Shown piece by piece: positions 11,517-21,096 of a stretch of DNA of 64,000 nucleotides. The notes under the pieces were generated by a model. The model searched no databases and was not told the DNA's origin. It saw only the letters and a list, made by a program, of their open reading frames with translations. How positions within the stretch are numbered: position 1 is the stretch's first letter; every line of letters starts with the position of its first letter. Location: assembly GCA_902806565.1 (NCBI GenBank), contig CADCXA010000060.1:248001-312000 (forward strand), written 5' to 3'. Both the position numbers and the translations under genes were made by a program. This DNA is from Hypoxylon rubiginosum (taxonomy: Eukaryota > Ascomycota > Sordariomycetes > Xylariales > Hypoxylaceae).

Positions 11517-11624
11517 ACGCTTAGTGGTTGGAACCATACGTTCTGGTAATATATAGACGATGCGCAGCTACATTGCTCAAGGTCGAAGTCTGCAAACGAA
11601 ACAGTAATATTGATAAATTCAAAA

Positions 11625-12722
11625 TCATCGAGAGGCTTCTAGAGGAACGCCAAGGTCTTTAGCTCTTTTCGCCAATGTGATCAGCTCGAGCAGTCGCTTC
11701 CCTATGTTCCTGTCCGTGAGGGGGTATGCTCTGATCAAGACGTGGGTTACGCCTTCAGCACGAGGATATTCGTGGAAATCCGAAGGGCTCACGGTCCTAA
11801 TTTGGGAAGATGAGAGTGGAAATCTTATCTCACTGGAACTACTAGTTATAGCGTGCGGGTTCGGAGTTGGTGTAATTGGTGCATGTATAGTTTCCTGGAG
11901 CCAGGCAGACTCTTCTGGAGTCTGCTCACGTGCTCTTTTTCTAAGTGAGGGCGACGGATATAGACTGGTGCCGGCTAAGGGTGTCATAGGAGAGTCGTAG
12001 AGTCGATGGGAGTCACGTATAGGTGTCGTAAACTCAAGTGGACTTCCGACGTTGTGATTAATATACGGAACTTCTTCGTCGCCATCCTCGAAATTACTCC
12101 AATGATTCATCAAGCGGACTATGGGTGACGAAAATTCGGGCTCCTGGGTTGCATCCGAGGGGAGAGATTCCAGCTGGGAAGTCGACTGGTCCGAGGAGCG
12201 TGTAATTCTTTGGTTTTCCTGAGCATCATTGTCGTAACATCTTAAAACGTGGAAAAACACCACCTCTAAGCTCGTTATCTCCCAGCCCAAAGGTAAGTCC
12301 AAGTCGATACAACTTTGAACAGCCTGAGCCAGCCACGACTCATAACAGCTAAGGCTCCCAGGAAGGACCTTTTCTGTATTCCTCGTCAAATACGGATGCT
12401 TGACTTTAACCTCTCCAGGGGCCAGGGCATTGGCTTGGAGATTTTTTAGATCCGGTGGTAGTGTTAGATCTCCGTCGACTGCCACTAAGTCGGGCCCAAT
12501 CGATGCCTCAGGTTCTCCTTCCAGTCTGCTGTCATCCGTTCCATAGCTAGGGAAATGTTTAGGCGTACCGATGATGGCCACCTCGGGATAAAGGCCACCT
12601 AGGGCTAGGTTTACCCGAAGAATCAAGGTTGTCTTAAGCAGATCTACCAAAGAGGTCTCACTGCCCAGATATCGGGTCCATGGAATAACTCTGGGTTTCC
12701 ATGCTTCTGTCGGGCGGGTCAT
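11625..12722 (-). CDS. hypothetical protein with possible PD-(D/E)XK nuclease motif
   Basis: 365 residues from ATG 12722 to the stop at 11625. The frame stays open upstream to about 12841 (reading EKFDPRFRTLRAPREGLRRW) without another ATG, so a 5-prime exon may exist. The N-terminal third contains GPDLVAVDG (Asp78) and APGEVKVKHPY (Glu104-x-Lys106), the order and spacing of a PD-(D/E)XK active site, followed by a helix-rich region (SCYESWLAQAVQSCIDL). The C-terminal half is Ser/Pro-rich with a basic patch (SLRKRAREQ). No family was firmly recognised. The nuclease reading rests on motif spacing alone. The gene is convergent with the fragment ending at 11516. Confidence 0.55.
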   Translation of the reverse strand: MTRPTEAWKPRVIPWTRYLGSETSLVDLLKTTLILRVNLALGGLYPEVAIIGTPKHFPSYGTDDSRLEGEPEASIGPDLVAVDGDLTLPPDLKNLQANALAPGEVKVKHPYLTRNTEKVLPGSLSCYESWLAQAVQSCIDLDLPLGWEITSLEVVFFHVLRCYDNDAQENQRITRSSDQSTSQLESLPSDATQEPEFSSPIVRLMNHWSNFEDGDEEVPYINHNVGSPLEFTTPIRDSHRLYDSPMTPLAGTSLYPSPSLRKRAREQTPEESAWLQETIHAPITPTPNPHAITSSSSEIRFPLSSSQIRTVSPSDFHEYPRAEGVTHVLIRAYPLTDRNIGKRLLELITLAKRAKDLGVPLEASR

Positions 12723-13203
12723 AAACTCCTGGAGGTAGACTGGGTCTTCCTCGAAGCTGGTCCATCGCCTCAGCCCCTCGCGCGGGGCTCGAAGTGTCCT
12801 GAATCTTGGATCGAACTTCTCGACGTTTATGATTTTGTTGGCTCATAGCGAAGCGAGGTTGAGGTGAGACACCTCGCAGCAATTATGGGTTTAACCACGA
12901 CTACTTATGCACGGGGTTATAAGCGCTCGCTGCCTAGACTGGCAGACTGGTGGTTGGTACTCCACTGAGTCGGCGTGAACACAAGCAGGTAAGTGGGTCG
13001 CTCGATACGTAGTACTTACAGTAGCTTATCTTATAATGGTAGGGGATGACTGCACACGCACAATAATCATTACAACCGATTTTGGAACACAAATTCATAA
13101 AATGACCTGTAGGTCAGAGCCTCCCTCAACATCGTGCAGGATATCCCGAGGCCAACGCATTAAACGCCAACCCTCTGTACAACTGTGATCGTTCCTCGCC
13201 TCT

Positions 13204-14591
13204 ATGGCGTCCACGGCTCCGCGAACATCGTCTGGGACTGGTGCTTTGCCAACTCAGCCTTTACGACAAGCACTGATGACCCTGACAATCAACCCGCGAG
13301 CGAGAATCAACCCCCGAGCGAGAGTCAACCCCCGAGCGACAATCACCCCACGGGCGACCTGTCAACATAAGATCACTAAGCCAGCGCAGCGAACCCAACC
13401 AAAGGCGCGTCATACCTGCCAAAATATGACGCGAGTTAGACGGGAAGTGCTTCAATTATGCCCTGAACAGCATGATCGCGCAGTCTCAATCTTCAATAAG
13501 CTGTCAGACATGAAGCATTTCATGAACCAAGTGCCGACCTTACACAGCCTTGTCAGCGGCGAAATTGAGCTTGAATATCCAAAACATCGGTTCTGGCGAC
13601 TCCTTGAAGACCCATCTATGCCACATCTAACAAGGGTGGACATACAATTGCTACGGCAAACAGTAATTCAGTACACGATCACGCTCTATGATGCGCATAT
13701 CCCCTACGATCCGGACTTGACGACTCTCGAGGTCGTGTCAAAGAAGCTGAACGTGCCAATGGCGCGGCCTGTATACAGGCCATTCGTCAATACATTTGAA
13801 TTCAGTGTAGATCCCGACGATCAAACAATTCCATGGGCCAAACGAAGGGAGACAAAACTACAACGGGTCAAGGCACAGTTTGCGGTCCTCGAGGTAAGGC
13901 TGACCCCCTATCATTTGATCTCCCATGGTTTTGTTATAGTTGCTGACATGTCTCGTAGTTGATGGCTGAGCTATCACATCCCAATCCCTCTGAAGCCCAG
14001 AGACTGTCACTTGGTCTTGATCCCAGCGTTGTCGCCGGAGTACTCCGGGAGCACCGTCCACCGGATAAACGTAATTTAGTCGTTCGATATGTCAAAACCT
14101 ACTCCACCGAGCTGGGTCAATTTGTACTCGACTTTACTGGACGATTCCTGCGTACCCTTCCATGGCGCAACAGCCCGCCCATGTCATCAACCAAAGAAGG
14201 GTGTCTTGATTACTGTACGACTGTTTCTCACGTTCTATATATAATGGACAGTTTCATATCAGAGCTGGGCAGCACTCTCTCTGAGCCTGGCAGCATTCCC
14301 TCAGAGCCGGACAGCGCTACGTCACAAATGGACAGTGTTCTCTCTGATCGTGCCGCCCTCTTGATTATGCATGCTGCCTTGCTGGCCCACTGCTATGCTA
14401 GGACGGTCACGGTCATGGCATCAAATGGACTACTTGAAGCGACCAAGAATGACACGGTCGATTCTTACACTGAGCACTTTCCGTCCGTAATGCAAGCACG
14501 CCATAAAGCAAAGGAAGAAGTTCGTACATTAGCTGAGAAGGGTCATCAGCTCAGCAAGGAGATTATTTACTTCGTCCGAGAAGTTAGTTGA
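13204..14591 (+). CDS. hypothetical fungal protein, two exons
   Basis: Exons 13204-13893 and 13959-14591 (65 bp phase-0 intron GTAAGG..CGTAG) give 440 residues. Residues 30-55 are a low-complexity NPRAR/NPRAT repeat encoded by 18 bp tandem units. The remainder is mostly helical (PEQHDRAVSIFNKLSDMKHF; LTTLEVVSKKLNV), with short repeats SELGS/SEPGS/SEPDS in the C-terminal half. I do not recognise a domain. It is followed after about 100 bp by the decayed HNH_2 copy C on the same strand. Confidence 0.6.
13285..13353 (+). repeat. 18 bp tandem repeat, about 4 units
   Basis: Units such as AATCAACCCCCGAGCGAG repeat in tandem. The predicted frame encodes NPRARI/NPRARV. Another frame encodes a different repeat (PPSESQ, PPSDNH) and is also open. 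Confidence 0.7.
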
Positions 14592-14690
14592 CTGTTTCCG
14601 AATCACAGCTGTTGCTAGAGCAGGACGGTGCGTGGACATGCAGCTTGGACGCGAACTCTGTCGAGGGCTACAGGCCACGCGCTCGGTTTC

Positions 14691-16114
14691 ATGCCGCTCG
14701 AACACAAGCCCGCCGTCAACGTCTACCATCCAGGCTACTATCCGCCGCTGCCACTCCTATCCCTCGCCACAACCAATCCCGATGGCATATACTACAAAGT
14801 GCTATACTACGCCTGTTGCACACTTGCTAGAAACAAATAGGACAAGACCGAAGGGCATGGGCCCTAATCTACCAGGCCGTTCTTTTCCCATAACACCGAT
14901 CCATCTAATGGACAATTAGTGTTCACCAACGTCATTACACCCCCAGGACGTTACTATTTCCACGTCCCCCCTTACTCACCAGGTCAGACCTCTAACTTCT
15001 TCTCTGTCGGTTTCTTTTCTAACTATATATAAATTCTCCATACCCAATTATCTCTAAGTTCGCCAACTAATTATTCCCCGAGTCTCTACCGAGACCGTGG
15101 GCAGACCTAAAAGCAGAATAAGCTATCCCCTATTACCATTGTCCCCACTGTATTAAACCCGTTAAGAACGCCTTGCCATATTACTGGCATATATCCAGTT
15201 CAAAATACACATATTATACCTATATCCTCTAACAGGTGGCTGAAAAGCAATAACATACGCCGTTTTTATTATCCTAACTAAAGAGGAAGGCAAACCGAGG
15301 CCTGCTCATAAAATAAAATATTATTTTGCAACGATCTCCATTACTACCACGATAAGAATAAGATTATACTATTTCCAAAACGTAACAATGCTAATTAACG
15401 TTGATATAACCTGGTTACGCATATCCTGAACCCCCCGGACAAGATTGAAAACGATGGCGTGGAGGCTATTACTTTATATTAAAACATACTAACCCTACCA
15501 TTCCCCTACGTTCCTGTGGAGTTTTTTTTACTTAATTTGCCTAGGCTATATTCACTAACCGCGTTGTTGAACTGTTTGCCGACGCTGATACCGATGACGA
15601 CACTGAGTATGCAATTTATACTGTCGTGTTTGAGAATAATACACGATCATACCAGGAAATTAAGCTTTGCTTTGGCCAGTTTACTTAGTTACCTCCTAAA
15701 GTAACTGGTATTAGTCGCCAGTTTTTGACTGGTGTTCAGCTTTTAATTGGTGTTGGTTATTAGTTTTCCACCGGGGAGAAATGGGACCGTAGTTAAGTTG
15801 ATTAAGATAACGTCGCCAACAACCATCCTATTTATAGTGGCCGTGAGATGGTCTACTTATTGCGCATTGGGCGGATGGAATGGGATATGGATAATTAGCC
15901 CATTCGTGAGCGCGGTGAGCCAGTCTACTCGCTATGTACAGGGCGGCTAGAGTGGGAACAAGACGACGGCGGTTTTGATTCCGACCACAGCGCCAGTGAC
16001 CATTCCGTCGGTGATCACTCGTCGGATGATACTGACACTAACAAGGAGCACAAGCGGCCCACCAAGAGATCGAGAGAACATCTGCACCCTCCTCAGAGCA
16101 CCCTGTACCCGACC
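14691..16114 (+). pseudogene. HNH_2 endonuclease family pseudogene (copy C)
   Basis: Starts at ATG 14691 with PAVNVYHPGYYPPLPLL and YYKVLYYACCTLARNK, the family N-terminal block, then stops at 14840. Downstream, recognisable pieces in shifting frames include RYYFHVPPYSPG (about 14950), CHITG followed by THIIP (about 15170-15220, an HNH first-histidine motif), LVTHILNPPDKIENDGVEA (about 15415-15470), and an acidic tail with NKEHKRPTKRSREH (about 16045-16085). The middle is AT-shifted and full of stops. The piece order equals that of the intact copies, so this is one decayed gene, older than copy A. Confidence 0.75.
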
Positions 16115-16224
16115 TAGCCGGATCCACGATAAGGTCGTTTAGTAGTTCTGATCAGAGCTCCAACCACAGTGCCAGTCTGAATCATACTCTGCCAAGGCCT
16201 GACGTGCTTAGCGACGTGCTTAGC

Positions 16225-16375
16225 GACGTGCTTTTCGCATTTGCTATTTATATTTGTTATTTGTATTTGTTATTTATGTATTCGTATTTGTTATTTGTAT
16301 TTGCTATTTGTGTCTGCCATTTATATTTGCCATTCGTATTTGTTATTTGTATTTGCTATTTATGTCGTATCTACC
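16225..16375 (+). repeat. imperfect microsatellite (TATTTGYTATTTG)n
   Basis: About 150 bp of degenerate 6 and 12 bp units built from TATTTG, TTATTTG and CTATTTG. It can be read as a Tyr/Leu/Ile/Cys/Phe run but has no coding evidence. Confidence 0.75.
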
Positions 16376-16709
16376 ATTTATACCTATGCAACCAGAGTGA
16401 CTTCGTAGAATCAGTACATTTTTAACCCTTATAATTAAAAGCTTTTAAAGCCGTAGATTAATCGAAGACATATATTTCTATTGTATTCTTTTTCTCCTAA
16501 TCAGAACCGTGTTATCATTTATTCACGGAGCTTCCATAAAATTCCATTACTTTCATGAATATTCTAAGTACCTTACGTACCACATATGTAGGTAATTAAC
16601 CCGCGTCGGCCGAAGATATTCCGAAGCTCCGAAAGTCCGATTGTTTTGTTTACCTACCTACCTAATGTTATCTTCGAATTGTAAACACTAACGAATTACA
16701 ATATACGCA

Positions 16710-18971
16710 ATGGATGAACTGCAAAGACGCATACAACAGCTGGAAAAGGAGAGGGACGAAGCCAAACAGGAGAGGGACGAAGTCAAACAGGAGAGGGACG
16801 AAGAGCGAGAAAAGAATCGCAAGACAACGTTAAAGGAGTACAATGAAACACTTCACATTGAAGTCTACTCCAGGCTTACTATCCAATCCAATCCAGACCT
16901 CCTATCGAAAGGCAGCATTCCGGCTCCGACTAATAAGGTATGCCCTACGCGCCTCGAACCATGGTCGGACTTCATCTCGAAACAGCGCGACGCTCTTGCG
17001 AAGCTGTACAACACAATCCCCGCGAACGACCAAGTGTACGAACCTCGGATTAGCCTGGCGTCGATGGGTGACAGGGTTGGGTCCAGGCTGATCGCAGACG
17101 AAAAGTCCCTTGAGCTTTTTATGCACAATGTCGTTGAATATCCAGTTACGACCATCATCAACAAGTTGAAAGATGTACAAGGGGTCAGGGACATATTCAA
17201 TCTTGGAGGCGGTATTGATTTTGAAAACCACGAACACGCCTTAAGTGACACAAACCCAGAGGCCATTGCCCAGGCACAGAATTCAGAGGCCACTGCCCAT
17301 AATCAGCCGCCACAAACACCGAGCAACGCCCGCCTTCGCCCCGATCAGATATGCGTATACCAGTCTGGTCAAGACTCTACAAATCGCTCTATACTCTACA
17401 TCTCCGAATACAAGCCTCCACACAAGCTCACCCTTCCCCAACTCCAAGTCGGCCTGCGTTCAATGGACATGATGGAGACCGTAGTCAATCGACAGTCCAC
17501 TCCCACCGAGCAAGAACCGGAAGCACGGTTCCAATACTTTGCCGACAAGTTAACTGCTTCTGCCTTGACGCAAACTTACAATTATATGATCCAGTGCGGG
17601 CTCGAATACAGCCTGCTGACCACCGGAGAGGCCATTGTTTTCCTCAAGGTCGACTGGCAACGGCCCTCGACACTGTACTTCCACTTGGCCGATCCTAGCG
17701 ACGAGGTGAGGGTTCATGAACGTGATGGTTACTACTGCACGGCTGTAAACCAATATCTGGCTTTTAGTCTTATAGTCTTTGGTCCACCAGGTGCGGGGAC
17801 GCCCATCCATACGCAGGAGGAGCGCCTCAGGGCCAAGAATACAGCCGACCACTGGTGCGTGGATTTTACAGACACGCATCGGTCTATCAGCCCTGCGTCG
17901 CCCCCACGAACGTGGTCGACTGCAACCTACCATCCTAGTATCGATAAAGCAGTAGCTCGATCACCACACCTCCTCCGAACCAACACGCTCCGTCAACGTC
18001 CTCCACAGGATGTTCCAGACCGCCACCCTCCGCGGAACGACACCCAGGATGAGTCGTCTGAGGACGAGGGGTTTCCAGATACCCCGAGTCCCCAAGTACG
18101 AAGCCTACCTAGCGGTGCTTCGCATGGTGCCAGCCAGAGGACTCGAGGCCGCAGGGGCAGCAAGCGCAATCCGCCGTCGCGCCCTCAGACAGGAGGCAAA
18201 GAGAACAAGGACTACTGCACTCAGCAATGTCTCCTTGGGCTGGTTAACGGTACGCCATTAGACGAGTGGTGCCCCAACGCGGCGCTCCATCGACGAGTCG
18301 AGGCTGGTAAACACCACCCGATCTCTCATGCCGAGTTTATCCGGCTCACATATGACCAGCTGGAAACATCACTCGACGACGGGGTAGTGCCTCTCAATCT
18401 CAACGGCGCAAGAGGCGCGCTTTTCCGAATCACGCTGCTCGCTTACGGATATACCTTCGTGGGCAAGGGCACGATAGAGGTATTCATTCCCACCCTCCAG
18501 CATGAAGAGGCCATGTATAAGCACCTTAAGCAGAATCAGGGTCTCGACATTCCCGTGTATCTTGGCTCCGTGGATTTACGCAGCATGAACAAGATCTACT
18601 TCTACGCTTTCCGGGTCTACATCGTGTATATTATCCTTATGTCATGGGGTGGCGTTACAATTGACTCGTCGGTCGACATGGACAAGGTCCGGGGGTGTCT
18701 GCGCGCCATCCATAACAACGGGGTAGCTCACGGAGATGTGCGATGGAGGAACGCGCTTTACAATCCCCGTGACGGTAAGGTGATGATGGTCGACTTAGAT
18801 CGCGCGTCGCTTGTGAAGCTGCCACGCCGCCCCCTCGCACAACTGGTGCCTAACAAGCGACCTAGGGATAGTGGCAGGTACAAACCCAAGAGCCGAGGCC
18901 GGACGGTTGTGCAGCACAATATGTTTACGGAGGATATGGCAAAGGTGGGGATCATGTTTTCCACAACGTAG
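16710..18971 (+). CDS. SPOK-like protein: coiled coil, PD-(D/E)XK nuclease, kinase
   Basis: Intact single-exon frame of 753 residues with a clear ATG. Residues 1-40 form a charged coiled coil with short repeats (KQERDEV). A PD-(D/E)XK-type site follows, with RPDQICVY (Asp212) and ISEYKPPHK (Glu233-x-Lys235). A basic Pro-rich linker leads to a Cys/His cluster (YCTQQC, then WCPNAALH: Cys503, Cys507, Cys521, His527). A FunK1/SPOK-type kinase ends the protein, with GYTFVGKGT, IPVYLGSVDL, AHGDVRWRN (Asp676, Asn681) and MMVDLD (Asp695). This order and length match SPOK spore-killer proteins of Podospora, in which published work links killing to the nuclease part and resistance to the kinase part. 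All expected catalytic residues are present, so it is probably functional. Drive activity in this organism is inference, since SPOK homologues without known drive exist. Confidence 0.85.
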   Translation: MDELQRRIQQLEKERDEAKQERDEVKQERDEEREKNRKTTLKEYNETLHIEVYSRLTIQSNPDLLSKGSIPAPTNKVCPTRLEPWSDFISKQRDALAKLYNTIPANDQVYEPRISLASMGDRVGSRLIADEKSLELFMHNVVEYPVTTIINKLKDVQGVRDIFNLGGGIDFENHEHALSDTNPEAIAQAQNSEATAHNQPPQTPSNARLRPDQICVYQSGQDSTNRSILYISEYKPPHKLTLPQLQVGLRSMDMMETVVNRQSTPTEQEPEARFQYFADKLTASALTQTYNYMIQCGLEYSLLTTGEAIVFLKVDWQRPSTLYFHLADPSDEVRVHERDGYYCTAVNQYLAFSLIVFGPPGAGTPIHTQEERLRAKNTADHWCVDFTDTHRSISPASPPRTWSTATYHPSIDKAVARSPHLLRTNTLRQRPPQDVPDRHPPRNDTQDESSEDEGFPDTPSPQVRSLPSGASHGASQRTRGRRGSKRNPPSRPQTGGKENKDYCTQQCLLGLVNGTPLDEWCPNAALHRRVEAGKHHPISHAEFIRLTYDQLETSLDDGVVPLNLNGARGALFRITLLAYGYTFVGKGTIEVFIPTLQHEEAMYKHLKQNQGLDIPVYLGSVDLRSMNKIYFYAFRVYIVYIILMSWGGVTIDSSVDMDKVRGCLRAIHNNGVAHGDVRWRNALYNPRDGKVMMVDLDRASLVKLPRRPLAQLVPNKRPRDSGRYKPKSRGRTVVQHNMFTEDMAKVGIMFSTT

Positions 18972-21096
18972 CTAATGGTTTCGCACCAGGCCGGCAATGG
19001 AGCTATCATTTTCATGCCTCTGGGTTCCATCGTCATGGTTGCGCGAGGTTGTTCGCGTAAATAAACAATTGTATTTCAATCCGAAAGCATGAAAATTCCC
19101 ACATGCTGATATTGGCGTTGGGGAAATTAGGTACATGCCTAGCAGGCAGAACTTACAGTTGCTATTATTGGGATTTTTCCTCTAAAGCATAAAGCCCCTC
19201 TCGTCGTCTGAGAACTAGATTGACTGTTTGATATGATATTATATTGCACTCACGTAGGAATCAAAGTGGTACGAAAAGATGATGTAAAAAGCTTGGTTTC
19301 GTAATTTAGAAGCTGAGTGCGAAGCCGACCAACAGCACTCCAGAGTCCTAGAGAGCTTAGGTAGAACATATTATAAGGACAAGGTGGTAATTTTAGAGTG
19401 GCATGAGGCTAAATGTCTGATGTCAGAGGGGTCAACGCTAAGAGGTGGGGGGTTTGGGGAAAACATGGGGTGTCTCCCGTTGACCCCTTCCTCTTCCTCA
19501 TTCTGATCTTCTGGGCTCTACCATTTTCCTTCATAGTATCGGATACTTGTGTGTATTCAACCCGCGCAAGTAGGGGATCAATTATCATGTATTAAGGTCT
19601 GTCTGAATTATCGTCTCTTCTTGAGATTCCTTAGAATAGTTCGGATTAGGGTTATTTCAACCGTGGCCTATGGCTTGTGCGCTAGATTAAATGAGGTCAT
19701 CCCGACATGGATGTAAAAGCCAAACCTACCATAGTACCTCCTAGGTACCTAGCTTGGTTAGCTCGATCTCAAACCCAATTCACTAGGGGGATAGAATCGA
19801 TTCTTATCGACGCTATTTGATATCCCCCTCTTTTCTAATTCAAAGGTTGGAAAGGCTGACGGCTTCAGATCCTTATATTTGGAAGCATGCAGCACGTAGC
19901 GTCTGGCTGCATACAGCATGCGCATCTCCAATTTCACAAGGGTTGTAGGTAACCTGCGCGGGGGTCTAGAATGAGCCAATCACGATAAACCCCCTAGATA
20001 AAAAGCCTACTCGCACTATACATAACTGAAGAGGAGCAACAACGAGCATAACAAGCATTTAGCTAAGAAGATAAGATGGCTTATCGACATAACGTGATGT
20101 AAATCTCGGCTCACCGGCTCCTAGAAATATAGCTATCATTATATTTAGCGTTACCTATAACGCGAAAACAATGAGTTACTATTCTTGTATAAAGAGGGCG
20201 CCCGCAGATAAGCCGGAGACCTTGATCGCAATAGGCTTGTTACTCCGATACTTCTCAAGGCTGTAGGTGAATGTAAATCCGCTATAGGTCAGATATAGGT
20301 CAGGAATTCCGCACGCCACCAATCCTGTCTTAGGTAAAGATATATTAGAACAGTTAATATCCTTAATCTTGATGTTATGTTTTACATAATACATACCTAG
20401 GTACCTATAGTTTCTCTATATATACCTTGGTACTAGTTGGGTTATTACATCTACCTAGGTATGGTCACATCTCATTTCACCTTTTTTCCCCCTTATCGCC
20501 TTAAATATCTACAGATAAAAGTAGTGCCTTGTGACAGGAGTTACTACCTAGTTGTTAATATATATAATATAATCAATTATATGCTTGCCTAATGCAACAT
20601 TAGATCAGCCTCAAATGCTCAGCAGAGATTTGTTGGGGTAATGTGCAAATATTGAACTAGTGGTGCCTAACCTATTACAAAATTGGATAGCCTTTACGCC
20701 CCATTTGAGAATAATGACGGCGACCAAAGCTTAAGCATACATAGATGTGCAATATCTACTAGATCTAGTCTGCTTATAGCCCCCTTCACTAGGTGCATTT
20801 TAATCATATTACCAGGTAGATATGTTCACATCTATGAAAAGGATATCAGGGGAAAGGGATGTTCGGTCATCGACTTGCTTTCCTACTCTAAGACGCCTCA
20901 TTATCGACCAAGTGCTCCATTCATCGTGAGGTTTGTGCTTCGAGCCAACTAAGCTATATACATCACATCTCTTGGACCTTGGTAACCTCATCTTGACAAC
21001 CTCGCCTTGCCAACTTCACCTTATTACGCCTTACCTAGCAACACCATGCCTAAGCTTAGTTAACCAAGGATTGCTAGTTCTTATATTCACCTTATT
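18972..21096. other. intergenic region with repeat debris
   Basis: No gene is supported. It contains a reversed copy of the motif TACTTGCGCGGGTTGAA at 19556-19576, CTAGGTACCTAG-type palindromic words (19740-19755, 20393-20410, 20448), a minus-strand fragment at 20179-20394 with FTFTYSLEKYRSNKPI, and an upstream segment (20874-20960) resembling 231-325. Confidence 0.4.

Noticed and set aside
16204..16425. 73-codon ORF over the TATTTG repeats
   Set aside because: Low-complexity microsatellite translation without start context or homologous motif.
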